A stretch of DNA of 21,216 bases from a virus: IMG/VR virus record IMGVR_UViG_3300042518_000611, positions 1 through 21,216 of that record; one strand, 5' to 3'. The notes under the pieces were generated by a model that worked only from the letters and a program-made list of their open reading frames with translations, searched no databases and was not told the origin of the DNA. This document shows positions 11,453 to 18,712 of the stretch, piece by piece. Positions within the stretch are counted from its first letter, which is position 1; each line of letters begins with the position of its first letter. The position numbers were made by a program, and so were the translations under genes.

Positions 11453-11814
11453 TGCCGCCGCATTTGGGCGAGGTGGCCGCAGCCAAATGGGGCGAGGTGC
11501 TGCCGCTGCTTCAATCGGTCAAGGTGATGACGCGGGCCGACATCGAGGCGTTGGCTCGTTATTGTGACACCTACGAATGGTGGCTTGCCACTCGTGCAAG
11601 ACTCAAAAAGGAAGGCGACACATACCCCATCCTCAACGACAAAGGCGACGTGAAATACATCGCCCAACGCCCAGAGGTGAGCATCGCCCACAAGCTCGCC
11701 GTGCAGCTGCGACAGCTCGAGCAGGATTTTGGGCTGAACCCGAGTGCTAGAACCGGCCTGCATGTCGAAGAGCCGAAGCAAGAAAACGAAGACGACGCCC
11801 GCATGTTCGCTTGA
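11338..11814 (+). CDS. terS: Terminase small subunit (P27-like)
   Basis: The 158-residue protein opens with Met-Gly-Lys-Arg-Gly-Pro-Lys-Pro-Thr-Pro-Thr-Lys-Leu-Lys and Leu-Arg-Gly-Asn-Pro-Gly-Arg-Arg, the diagnostic N-terminus of P27-family small terminase subunits. These bind the packaging site and recruit the large subunit. A helical middle with Ala-Arg-Tyr-Cys-Asp-Thr-Tyr-Glu-Trp-Trp and a C-terminal Leu-Gln-Arg-type helix with Phe-Gly-Leu-Asn-Pro-Ser complete the usual pattern. The ATG at 11338 starts the conserved motif, so the long overlap with the upstream HNH gene (115 bases) is real on this side. The gene overlaps the large subunit by 53 bases. Confidence 0.93.
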   Translation: MGKRGPKPTPTKLKILRGNPGRRPTNKSEPQPATDGVVMPPHLGEVAAAKWGEVLPLLQSVKVMTRADIEALARYCDTYEWWLATRARLKKEGDTYPILNDKGDVKYIAQRPEVSIAHKLAVQLRQLEQDFGLNPSARTGLHVEEPKQENEDDARMFA

Positions 11815-13327
11815 TGCGAAGGCTGCGGACATCGCGGTGCGGTTCTTTGAGGAGAACCTGACGCACGCGAAAGGCGAGCTCGGCGGCAAGGCGTTCCTGC
11901 TCGAGCCGTGGCAGAAGGAATACGTCGGCCGGTTGTTCGGCACGATGAAAAGCGACGTGCGGCAGTACCGCACAAGCCTGCTGGCCATCCCGCGAAAGAA
12001 CGGCAAGAGCACGCTCTGTGCTGGCATCGCCTTGAAGCTCATGTTCGATGGCGAGCCTGGTGCCGAGATCTATTCGTGCGCCGCCGACCGCGACCAGGCC
12101 CGGCTCGTCTTTGAGATGGCGAAGGTCTGCGTTGAGAACTCGCCGAAACTGCGGAGCCGCCTGCGGGTCTTTCGTAACTCGATCGTGCGAGAGGACACGC
12201 ACTCGACATACAAGGCCCTGTCGGCCGAGGCGTTCACGAAGCACGGACTAAACGCTCACGGGATTATCTTCGACGAGCTACACGCCCAGCCCGACCGGGA
12301 ACTGTGGGACGTGATGACCACATCGACAGGTGCCAGGCGTCAGCCCTTGTGCGTGGCGATCACCACGGCTGGCTTCGACAGGAAGAGCATCTGCTGGGAA
12401 ATCTGGCGTTACGCCCTGGCCGTGCGTGACGGTGCGATTAAAGACGCGACCTTCCTGCCTGCGATCTACGCCGCCGATCCCGAGGACGATTGGACGAAGG
12501 AGGCGACCTGGCGCAAGGCGAACCCGAACCTCGGCGTGAGCGTGAAGCTCGATGACCTGCGGGTGCGGTGCAAGCGTGCCCAGGACATGCCGAGCGAAGA
12601 GAACACATTTCGGCGGCTGCACCTGAACCAGTGGACCGAGCAGGATACGCGCTGGCTGCGAATGGAGCACTGGGCACAGGGTAACGAGCCTTGTCCGGTG
12701 ATGCTGGATGGCCGGGAGTGTTTCGCTGGCCTCGACCTCGCCAGCACGTTCGACACGACCTGCTTCTGCCTGCTGTTCCAGCTGGACGATGGCCGGTTCT
12801 GGGTTGAGCCGCATTTCTGGATTCCCGAAACGAACATGCGGGAGCGGGTGAAGCGGGACCGCGTGCCGTATGACCTCTGGCACAAGCAAGGCTTCCTGCA
12901 CACTACGCACGGGAACGTCACCGACTTCGACCAGGTGCGGGCTGACATCATGGCCCTGACGAAGAAATACAACGTGCGGCAGGTGGCGATCGACCGCTGG
13001 AACGCCACTCAGCTGTCGACGCAACTGCAAGGCGATGGGGTAAACGTCTTAGGTTTTGGGCAGGGCTACGGCAGCATGAGTTCCGCCGCCAAGGCCCTTG
13101 AGGCGGCCTGCGTGGGCGGCCGTCTCCTCCACGGCGGTCATCCCGTCCTGGCGTGGCAGGCGTCGAATGTGGCGATACAGAGCGATCACGCGGGCAACAT
13201 TAAGCCGAGCAAGCAGAAATCCAACGAACGGATCGACGGCATCGTGGCCCTGACCATGGCCCTTGGCATTCACGCTACGGCCACGGCCCCGGCACCTGAG
13301 CAGAACTGGGACATCATCTCGTTATGA
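11762..13327 (+). CDS. terL: Terminase large subunit (HK97-like)
   Basis: The ATPase and nuclease that pumps DNA into the prohead. From the ATG at 11762 it has 521 residues; a GTG at 11744 is an alternative start. Ile-Pro-Arg-Lys-Asn-Gly-Lys-Ser-Thr at 76-84 is the Walker A-like motif, Gly-Ile-Ile-Phe-Asp-Glu at 167-172 the Walker B with catalytic Glu172, and Thr-Thr-Ala-Gly at 201-204 the coupling motif. The nuclease domain shows Gly-Leu-Asp325-Leu-Ala, Asp411 after Val-Ala-Ile, and Asp492 near the C-terminus, the three metal-binding acids expected for the RNase H fold. The length is normal and no break is visible. It overlaps the portal gene by 4 bases. Confidence 0.96.
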   Translation: MSKSRSKKTKTTPACSLDAKAADIAVRFFEENLTHAKGELGGKAFLLEPWQKEYVGRLFGTMKSDVRQYRTSLLAIPRKNGKSTLCAGIALKLMFDGEPGAEIYSCAADRDQARLVFEMAKVCVENSPKLRSRLRVFRNSIVREDTHSTYKALSAEAFTKHGLNAHGIIFDELHAQPDRELWDVMTTSTGARRQPLCVAITTAGFDRKSICWEIWRYALAVRDGAIKDATFLPAIYAADPEDDWTKEATWRKANPNLGVSVKLDDLRVRCKRAQDMPSEENTFRRLHLNQWTEQDTRWLRMEHWAQGNEPCPVMLDGRECFAGLDLASTFDTTCFCLLFQLDDGRFWVEPHFWIPETNMRERVKRDRVPYDLWHKQGFLHTTHGNVTDFDQVRADIMALTKKYNVRQVAIDRWNATQLSTQLQGDGVNVLGFGQGYGSMSSAAKALEAACVGGRLLHGGHPVLAWQASNVAIQSDHAGNIKPSKQKSNERIDGIVALTMALGIHATATAPAPEQNWDIISL

Positions 13328-14616
13328 GCGAAAACGCCGCCGCCGATTACAAGATGTTCGACCTGCGTGGCATCGACTGGCCCGAGGTGTCGCCGTCTCG
13401 CACGCCTTCGGGCATCCGCGTCAACGCCGACAACTCGATGGCGTGCTCGGCCTACACAGCCTGCATCCGCGTGATCTCTGACGCCGTGTCGGCCCTGCCG
13501 CTGCATGTGTTCGAGCGAATGGCGAACGGCGGCAAGCAGAAGGCTACGAGCCACCCGGTGTACCGGCTCCTGCACCAGCAGCCGAACCCGTGGCAGACGG
13601 CGCAGGAGTTTCGGGATTGGATGACCGGCATGTATCTGCACTACGGTGCGAGCTACGCCGAGATCCGCCCAGGTGCTCGAGGTGCCGTGTCGGAACTGTG
13701 GCCGCTGCACTCCAGCCGGATGGAAGTCGAGCGGCTGGAAGACGGGACGCTTCGGTATCGCTACCGCGAGCCCAGCGGCCGGCAGACGATCTACAGCCAG
13801 GAGCAGATCTTCGCCCTGCGGTTCACGACCGAGGACGGCATCAAGGCGATCCCGACGTACAAGATCTTCCAGAACGCCATCGGCCTTGCCCAGGCTCTTG
13901 AGGCCCACGGGTCCACCTACTTCGGCAACGGAGCCCGGCCCGGCATCGTGCTGGAGTCAGAGAACCCGATCCCCGTGGAGGCTGCCGAGCGGCTGCGTGA
14001 GCAGTGGGAGCGGATGCACCGTGGTGCAGATCGGGCGTTCCGAACGGCGGTTCTGCCGAACGGGGTGAAGGCCCACGAGCTTAGCGGCAGCAACGAGGCG
14101 GCCCAGTTCTTGGAAACGCGGCAGTACCAGGTGATCGAGATCTGCCGGGCGTTCCGCGTGCCGCCGCACATGATTCAAGACCTGACCCGCAGCACCTACA
14201 GCAACATCGAAGTGCAGGGCACCGAGTTTGTTCAGCACTGCCTGCTGCCGCACCTGAAACGGTGGGAGGCCGCCATCAGCCGCGACCTCATCGTGGATGA
14301 TGAGACCTTCTTCGCTGAACACTCGGTGAGCGGCCTGCTCCGTGGCGACCACGCAAGCCGGTCGGCCTACTACGTCTCGGCCCTGCAGAACGGGTGGATG
14401 ACCATTAACGAGATCAGGGAACTAGAAAACCTGAACCCGATCGGGCCGGAAGGTGACAAGCACTTCGTGCAGCTGAACATGACCACGCTGGACAAGGTGG
14501 GCGCGGAGCCGCCGGCACCTGAGCCGATGCCCGAGCCGCCCGCCGAAGTTGAAGACAGCCCGGCCGATGCCGCCGAGGACCAGACCGAACAGGAGGAGTA
14601 CACCGATGGAAATTGA
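13324..14616 (+). CDS. Portal protein (HK97 family)
   Basis: This 430-residue protein forms the dodecameric ring at the capsid vertex through which DNA enters and to which the tail attaches. Support comes from its position between large terminase and protease and from family-like stretches: Ala-Tyr-Thr-Ala-Cys-Ile-Arg-Val-Ile-Ser-Asp-Ala-Val-Ser-Ala-Leu-Pro-Leu at 43-60, His-Pro-Val-Tyr-Arg-Leu-Leu near 80, Gly-Asn-Gly-Ala-Arg-Pro-Gly at about 203-209, and Arg-Val-Pro-Pro-His-Met-Ile in the second half. The last 45 residues are Pro, Glu and Asp-rich and probably disordered. Its start overlaps the terminase stop (ATGA), and its end overlaps the protease start by 11 bases. Confidence 0.95.
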   Translation: MSENAAADYKMFDLRGIDWPEVSPSRTPSGIRVNADNSMACSAYTACIRVISDAVSALPLHVFERMANGGKQKATSHPVYRLLHQQPNPWQTAQEFRDWMTGMYLHYGASYAEIRPGARGAVSELWPLHSSRMEVERLEDGTLRYRYREPSGRQTIYSQEQIFALRFTTEDGIKAIPTYKIFQNAIGLAQALEAHGSTYFGNGARPGIVLESENPIPVEAAERLREQWERMHRGADRAFRTAVLPNGVKAHELSGSNEAAQFLETRQYQVIEICRAFRVPPHMIQDLTRSTYSNIEVQGTEFVQHCLLPHLKRWEAAISRDLIVDDETFFAEHSVSGLLRGDHASRSAYYVSALQNGWMTINEIRELENLNPIGPEGDKHFVQLNMTTLDKVGAEPPAPEPMPEPPAEVEDSPADAAEDQTEQEEYTDGN

Positions 14617-15250
14617 ACGCCGCGATTTCGCCTTCGAGGAAGAGAACGAACTGATCGTTGAGAGCCGGGCCGATGGCCGGGCCGCGATCATCGGGTACGC
14701 CGCCGTCTACAACCGGCTGTCTCTCGACCTCGGTGGGTTCCGCGAAGAGATCCTGCCGGGTGCGTTCGACAAGATCCTGAACCGCCAGCGTGGCAAGGGC
14801 GACGTGGTGGCGCTGTTCAACCACGATTCTAATATCGTCCTGGGCCGCTCATCGTCTGGCACGCTGGAACTCTCTAGCGATGACAAGGGGCTGAAGTACG
14901 TGGTGACGCCGCCCGTGAGCCGGGCCGACGTGCTCGAGCTCATCCAGCGGCGCGACGTGCGTGGCTCGTCGTTCGCCTTCACAGTGGACCCGAAGAACGA
15001 GTCGTTCCGCACGGGCGAGGACGGCAAGGCCGTCCGCCAGATCCGGGAGGTGTCGGGCCTTTACGATGTCGGGCCGGTCCTGGTGCCGGCGTACCCCGCC
15101 ACCTCGGCATCCGTTGCCATGCGTTCCTACGAAGCCTGGCTGGCGTTGCAGTCGCAGCCCGAGCCCGAGGCTGTGGCCGCAGTTGTCGCCAAGCGTTCCC
15201 TGGTTCGTGACGCAGCTGCTGCGTGGTCACTGAGGCTTCGCCGTGTCTGA
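14606..15250 (+). CDS. Prohead maturation protease (HK97-like, U35)
   Basis: From the ATG at 14606 (ribosome binding site AGGAGGAG at 14591-14598) the protein has 214 residues. The serine protease signature of HK97-type prohead proteases is present: Phe-Asn-His73-Asp holds the catalytic histidine and Gly-Ser-Ser122-Phe-Ala-Phe the serine. The conserved Tyr-Asp-Val-Gly-Pro-Val-Leu-Val-Pro-Ala-Tyr-Pro-Ala-Thr comes near 154-167, and the N-terminal Gly-Tyr-Ala-Ala-Val-Tyr-Asn and Ile-Leu-Pro-Gly-Ala-Phe are also typical. It cleaves the scaffold-like N-terminal part of the capsid protein during maturation. The last part, after about residue 185, is a variable Ala/Arg-rich tail that overlaps the next small ORF by 8 bases. 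Confidence 0.93.
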   Translation: MEIERRDFAFEEENELIVESRADGRAAIIGYAAVYNRLSLDLGGFREEILPGAFDKILNRQRGKGDVVALFNHDSNIVLGRSSSGTLELSSDDKGLKYVVTPPVSRADVLELIQRRDVRGSSFAFTVDPKNESFRTGEDGKAVRQIREVSGLYDVGPVLVPAYPATSASVAMRSYEAWLALQSQPEPEAVAAVVAKRSLVRDAAAAWSLRLRRV

Positions 15251-15413
15251 AGCACGCTGCACCTGCGGCGAAAAGCTCCGGTGCCGTTCAAGCCGTCCGT
15301 GTGGTGACGAGCGGCAGCGGTATCTGCGTTGCCCGAGGTGCGGAGCGCGGGCGGTGGCATTTGTGAAAACAACACTTTCCGAAGTGCGGTTCTGCAAGAG
15401 GCCAGCACGGTAG
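15243..15413 (+). CDS. Tiny zinc-ribbon protein (56 aa)
   Basis: A short frame starts at a GTG overlapping the protease stop by 8 bases and ends at the TAG at 15411-15413. It encodes 56 residues with Cys6, Cys8, Cys14 and Cys20 in the first part, then Arg-Tyr-Leu-Arg-Cys30-Pro-Arg-Cys33-Gly, and a last Cys near the end. This is the look of a small zinc ribbon, resembling short phage proteins of the Com/Ogr size class, though it is not clearly either. Its place between the protease and capsid genes is unusual but repeats the coupled style of its neighbours. With 56 residues it is easily overlooked; the cysteine density argues against a random frame. Confidence 0.6.
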   Translation: MSEARCTCGEKLRCRSSRPCGDERQRYLRCPRCGARAVAFVKTTLSEVRFCKRPAR

Positions 15414-15462
15414 TGGCAAGGTGGACTCCATCGGCAATACCGCCGCAGGAGTCTCACCGAAC

Positions 15463-16782
15463 ATGGACAATCTCAAGAAGCTTCAGGACGAGGCCGTTGC
15501 CCTCGCCAACCGGATCGACGCCGTGCGGGCGATCGAGGGCGACGAAGACAAGGTCGCCGAGCGTGACCTGGAGCTCGAGACGCTGAACAAGCGGGCCGGC
15601 GATCTGGCCAAGAAGATCGACTTCGAGAAGTCGGTGGTCGAGTCGGCCAAGAATCTCCGCAGCGTGGTCGAGCGCTGCTCGCCGGCTCCCGAGGTGAAGG
15701 AAGAGCGGAGCGAGAAGGTCCGCGTCGAGGCTGTTCCGTTCTCGGGGCGGCTCCGTGCGTTCGAGAACGCCAAGGACGCCTACTCGGTGGGCATGTGGTT
15801 CAAGGCCAAGAGCGGCGATGCCGAGGCCAAGCGGTGGTGCCAGGATCACGGCGTCGAGGCTCGTGCCCAGGGTTCGACCGGTTCCACGACCGGTGCGGCC
15901 TTCGTGCCTGACGTGCTCTCCTCGACCGTCATCCGCCTGGTCGATCAGTATTCCGCCTTCGCTCAGAACGCCACCAACGTGGTGATGCCGAGCGACGTGC
16001 TCCTGTTCCCGCGTCGGACTGCCGGTGCGACGGCCTACTGGATCAACGAGAACACTGCCATTACCGCCAGCGACCCGACCTCGAACCAGGTCACGCTGAC
16101 GGCGAAGAAGGTTAGTGGTGCGGTGACGATTGCGAGCGAGCTCCTGCAGGACTCCATCGTGTCGATCGCCGACTGGATCGCTGCCGAACTGGCCCTGACG
16201 CTCAGCAACGCCGTCGAAGAGGCTGCGTGGAGCGGCAACCCCAGCAACGCCCCAGCGGTTGCCGGGCTCGTCACGACCTACACGGGCGGCCTGCTGGCGG
16301 CGTCTGCTGCCACCTACGCCGCCTCGCTCGTGACGGCTGCCGGCGACACGCCCGACGAAGTCACGAAGGCGAACCTGCTGGCCATGATGGCCAGGGTTCC
16401 GCAGCACTCGCGTCAGGGTGCCAAGTGGTTCTGCTCGCCGTTCTTCTTCGCCACCTGCATGCAGAACCTCGACCTCGCCCAGGGCGGGTCGGTCGGTCTG
16501 TCGCAGGGCATGGGTCCGACGTTCCTCGGCTCGGAAGTGGTCCTCACCGACCGCCTGCCGGCCGGTGCGGACTCGACGGGTGCGATCATGGCTCTCTACG
16601 GAAACATGGCGAACTCGAGCTACTACGGCATCCGTCAGGCCATCGAGATCGCGTCCAGCGATCAGGTGAACTTCCTGAGCGACCAGACCGTGATCCGTGC
16701 GGTGGCCCGCGTGGCCATCACGCACGCCAACCTGGGCACCGACACCGTCGCCGGCCCGATGATCGGCCTGGTCGGTGCGTGA
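15463..16782 (+). CDS. Major capsid protein (HK97 fold)
   Basis: I choose the ATG at 15463, which has AGGAG at 15447-15451, for a 439-residue product; an in-frame GTG at 15421 would add 14 residues. Residues 1-75 are a charged heptad-like coiled coil (Leu-Gln-Asp-Glu-Ala-Val-Ala-Leu, Arg-Asp-Leu-Glu-Leu-Glu-Thr-Leu), the scaffold-like delta domain expected to be removed by the protease. The mature part starts near the Gly/Ser/Thr-rich stretch at about 135-145 and shows the usual Phe-Val-Pro, Ile-Asn-Glu-Asn and Ser-Gly-Ala-Val-Thr-Ile-Ala-Ser-Glu-Leu-Leu patterns of HK97-type shells. It is followed by a strong hairpin at 16814-16842. Confidence 0.93.
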   Translation: MDNLKKLQDEAVALANRIDAVRAIEGDEDKVAERDLELETLNKRAGDLAKKIDFEKSVVESAKNLRSVVERCSPAPEVKEERSEKVRVEAVPFSGRLRAFENAKDAYSVGMWFKAKSGDAEAKRWCQDHGVEARAQGSTGSTTGAAFVPDVLSSTVIRLVDQYSAFAQNATNVVMPSDVLLFPRRTAGATAYWINENTAITASDPTSNQVTLTAKKVSGAVTIASELLQDSIVSIADWIAAELALTLSNAVEEAAWSGNPSNAPAVAGLVTTYTGGLLAASAATYAASLVTAAGDTPDEVTKANLLAMMARVPQHSRQGAKWFCSPFFFATCMQNLDLAQGGSVGLSQGMGPTFLGSEVVLTDRLPAGADSTGAIMALYGNMANSSYYGIRQAIEIASSDQVNFLSDQTVIRAVARVAITHANLGTDTVAGPMIGLVGA

Positions 16783-16813
16783 GCCTGACGGCTTGACTTG
16801 ATGTGCAAACTGG

Positions 16814-16842
16814 GCGGGCCGCTCCAAACCGGGGCGGCCCGC
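16814..16842 (+). terminator. Strong GC hairpin after the capsid gene (terminator or attenuator)
   Basis: GCGGGCCGC at 16814-16822 pairs perfectly with GCGGCCCGC at 16834-16842, and TCC/GGG extend it inward to 12 bp (one G-U pair) around AAACC. TCTCGTTT follows, a weak T-tract. Being just after the major capsid gene and ahead of a lower-need gene, it would favour capsid mRNA over downstream genes. Confidence 0.7.
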
Positions 16843-16862
16843 TCTCGTTTGCGAGGTTGACA

Positions 16863-17597
16863 ATGCTGGTCAAGGTCGGTGGCACTGAGGCCGACATCCG
16901 GGTGGAAGCCATCCTGTCGATGCCCAGGCTCTCGTTTACGGCCAACCACTTCGCCTGGGCTCAGGCACTCATGCCGCTGGGGATTCGCCCCACGATGGGC
17001 ACTGGTGCGTTCTGGTCGCAGGTGAACACCCGCGTGATGGAGCAATTCATCGACAAAGCGGAATACCTGCTCACGATCGACTACGACACGTTTTTCACGA
17101 AGGAAGACGTGGAGCATCTCTTCGCCCTGGCGATGACGTTCCAGTGTGACGCTATTACTGGGCTGCAGACCAAGCGGGAAGACGGCCGCCCGATGCTGAC
17201 CCTCAAGGGCACGCTGGACAACCCTCCAGAGGGCGGCACTACGAGCCTGCCTATGTCGTGGTTCGCCGAGCCTGTGCAGGAAGTGGACACGGCGCACTTC
17301 GGGTTGACCGTCATCAGCACGGCCGCCCTGAAGCGATGCAAGAAGCCATGGTTCTGGTCGAAGCCCGGCCCTGACGGGTCGTGGAACGACGGCCGTACCG
17401 ATGATGACATCTGGTTCTGGCGCAACTGGCGCGACAGCGGCAACAGGCTTTTCGTCACGCCCCGCGTGGTGCTGGGGCACGGCGAGTACGTGGTGACCTG
17501 GCCGGGCCAGAACCTCGGCAAGCCTGTTTTTCAGTGGACCACGGAGTTTACGACCAACGGAAAGAAGCCCGAAACTGCATGGAGTGTGCCTCAGTGA
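16863..17597 (+). CDS. Putative glycosyltransferase between capsid and connector genes
   Basis: The ATG at 16863, preceded by GAGG at 16853-16856, gives 244 residues; a longer frame from 16803 would start inside the hairpin. Leu-Leu-Thr-Ile-Asp73-Tyr-Asp75-Thr-Phe-Phe carries a DxD motif after a hydrophobic strand, as in GT-A glycosyltransferases. The later Asp-Asp-Asp-Ile-Trp-Phe-Trp and the His-Gly-Glu-Tyr near the C-terminus fit the catalytic and metal-binding regions of that fold. It lies between the capsid protein and the head-tail connectors, so the capsid or another virion protein is the natural acceptor to suspect, a rarer arrangement than lysogenic conversion glycosyltransferases. 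Donor sugar and target are unknown. The next gene overlaps its stop by 4 bases. Confidence 0.6.
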   Translation: MLVKVGGTEADIRVEAILSMPRLSFTANHFAWAQALMPLGIRPTMGTGAFWSQVNTRVMEQFIDKAEYLLTIDYDTFFTKEDVEHLFALAMTFQCDAITGLQTKREDGRPMLTLKGTLDNPPEGGTTSLPMSWFAEPVQEVDTAHFGLTVISTAALKRCKKPWFWSKPGPDGSWNDGRTDDDIWFWRNWRDSGNRLFVTPRVVLGHGEYVVTWPGQNLGKPVFQWTTEFTTNGKKPETAWSVPQ

Positions 17598-17833
17598 AGA
17601 AAATCACATTTACCCGCGCGTGGCGTGCCTACCGCAAAGGGCAGTCTGTCGAGATGACGGGCGGGCTGGCGACGCAGCTGGTGGCCCAGGGCGTGGCCAT
17701 AGAAGACCGGCAGCAGGATCTGATCGAGACCGCAGCGATTGAGACGGCTGCCGAGACGGCCGACGCCACCCCGAGAAAACGAGGACGCCGTGCAGTACCG
17801 AAGCCTGACTCGCCAGACACCGCCAGCCGTTGA
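17594..17833 (+). CDS. Small hypothetical protein in the head-tail region
   Basis: The GTG at 17594 overlaps the glycosyltransferase stop (GTGA) and gives 79 residues; an ATG at 17579 is a possible longer start. The first 45 residues look like a small beta-rich fold (Lys-Lys-Ile-Thr-Phe, Ala-Tyr-Arg-Lys-Gly-Gln-Ser-Val-Glu-Met), similar in size and pattern to short proteins that sit before gp6-like connectors in HK97-type phages. The remainder is an Ala, Thr and Glu-rich stretch followed by a basic Lys/Arg-Pro tail. It overlaps the connector gene by 44 bases, so the tail may be little constrained. Confidence 0.55.
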   Translation: MKKITFTRAWRAYRKGQSVEMTGGLATQLVAQGVAIEDRQQDLIETAAIETAAETADATPRKRGRRAVPKPDSPDTASR

Positions 17834-18398
17834 GCCCGTCACGCTGAGCGAGGCCAAGGCTCATCTGCGTGTCGATACCACGACCGACGATGCCTACATC
17901 GGCTCCCTCATCACGGCGGCCCGTGAGTGGTGCGAGCAGTACCTGGATCGCACGCTGGTTCACACCCAGTGGGTCATGCGGTTCGACAGGTTCCCACCGG
18001 ACGGCACGCACGACATCGAACTGCCACGCCCGCCAATGGCCTCGGCTGGCACAGTGACGGCGGAGGCCCTGACGTTCACGTTTGAGAACGGCACCACCTC
18101 GACCTACTCGACCGCCAGTTACCGCGTGGATCGGGACGGCGTGCCGGGCACCGTGAAGACGCTGTATGGCCAGACGTGGCCGCCGCACCTGCAGGACGAT
18201 AACGCCATCAGCGTGACCTGGTGGGCCGGCTACGGGGCCAGCGGTACGAGTGTGCCTGCTGCGATCCGCCACGCCATGCTCATGCTTGTGGGCATGTGGT
18301 ACGAGCGACGCATGGCGGCCGACTCAATGGGCGGTGACGAGATCCCGTTTGGCGTGAAGTCGCTGCTCGACTCCCAGCGTTGGGGATCCTACCGATGA
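17790..18398 (+). CDS. Head-tail connector protein (gp6-like)
   Basis: From the GTG at 17790 (GAGG at 17781-17784) the protein has 202 residues. The opening Pro-Val-Thr-Leu-Ser-Glu-Ala-Lys-Ala-His-Leu-Arg-Val-Asp followed by Asp-Asp-Ala-Tyr-Ile-Gly-Ser-Leu-Ile-Thr-Ala-Ala-Arg-Glu-Trp-Cys-Glu is the hallmark of HK97 gp6-like connectors. These form the ring joining the portal to the head-closure protein. The C-terminal helix Ala-Ile-Arg-His-Ala-Met-Leu-Met-Leu-Val-Gly also fits. A longer frame from 17739 would start inside the previous gene and adds only basic residues. Confidence 0.9.
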   Translation: MQYRSLTRQTPPAVEPVTLSEAKAHLRVDTTTDDAYIGSLITAAREWCEQYLDRTLVHTQWVMRFDRFPPDGTHDIELPRPPMASAGTVTAEALTFTFENGTTSTYSTASYRVDRDGVPGTVKTLYGQTWPPHLQDDNAISVTWWAGYGASGTSVPAAIRHAMLMLVGMWYERRMAADSMGGDEIPFGVKSLLDSQRWGSYR

Positions 18399-18712
18399 TC
18401 GACCCCGGCAAACTCCGCGAGCGTATCACCGTGCAGATCGCCAGCGGCACGACCAATGCCCTCGGCGAGACGGTGCTGACGTGGAACGACTCGTCGGCCG
18501 TGTGGGCGAGCGTTGAAGGCGTATCGGCCCGCGAGGCGCTGATTGCCGGGCAGCAGGAAACGAGCGTGACGCACAAGGTGCGGCTGCGATACCTGCCTGG
18601 CCTGACGCAGCAGATGCGGTTCTCTTGGCGGTCCCGCACGCTGGAGATCGTCAGCCTGCTCGAGCACGGCAACCGCAGCGAGCATGAGGCTATCTGCCAG
18701 GAGCAGCAGTAA
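18395..18712 (+). CDS. Head-closure / head-tail adaptor protein
   Basis: The ATG at 18395 overlaps the connector stop by 4 bases and gives 105 residues. Met-Ile-Asp-Pro-Gly-Lys-Leu-Arg-Glu-Arg-Ile-Thr-Val-Gln and the following Val-Trp-Ala-Ser-Val-Glu and Ala-Leu-Ile-Ala-Gly patterns are those of SPP1 gp16-like head-closure proteins, which seal the portal ring and provide the tail docking surface. Its size and order between connector and gp10-like gene match HK97-type modules. An in-frame ATG at 18380 lies inside the connector gene and is unlikely. Its stop overlaps the next start by one base. Confidence 0.88.
   Translation: MIDPGKLRERITVQIASGTTNALGETVLTWNDSSAVWASVEGVSAREALIAGQQETSVTHKVRLRYLPGLTQQMRFSWRSRTLEIVSLLEHGNRSEHEAICQEQQ

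Noticed and set aside
11017-12042. 341-codon minus-strand frame over HNH and terminase genes
   Set aside because: Antisense to strongly supported HNH and terminase genes, with no motif of its own.
15454-16863. Long (469-codon) open frame on the minus strand across the capsid gene
   Set aside because: It is antisense to a clear capsid gene, has an Arg/Gly/His-rich composition typical of shadow frames in GC-rich DNA, and covers the hairpin.
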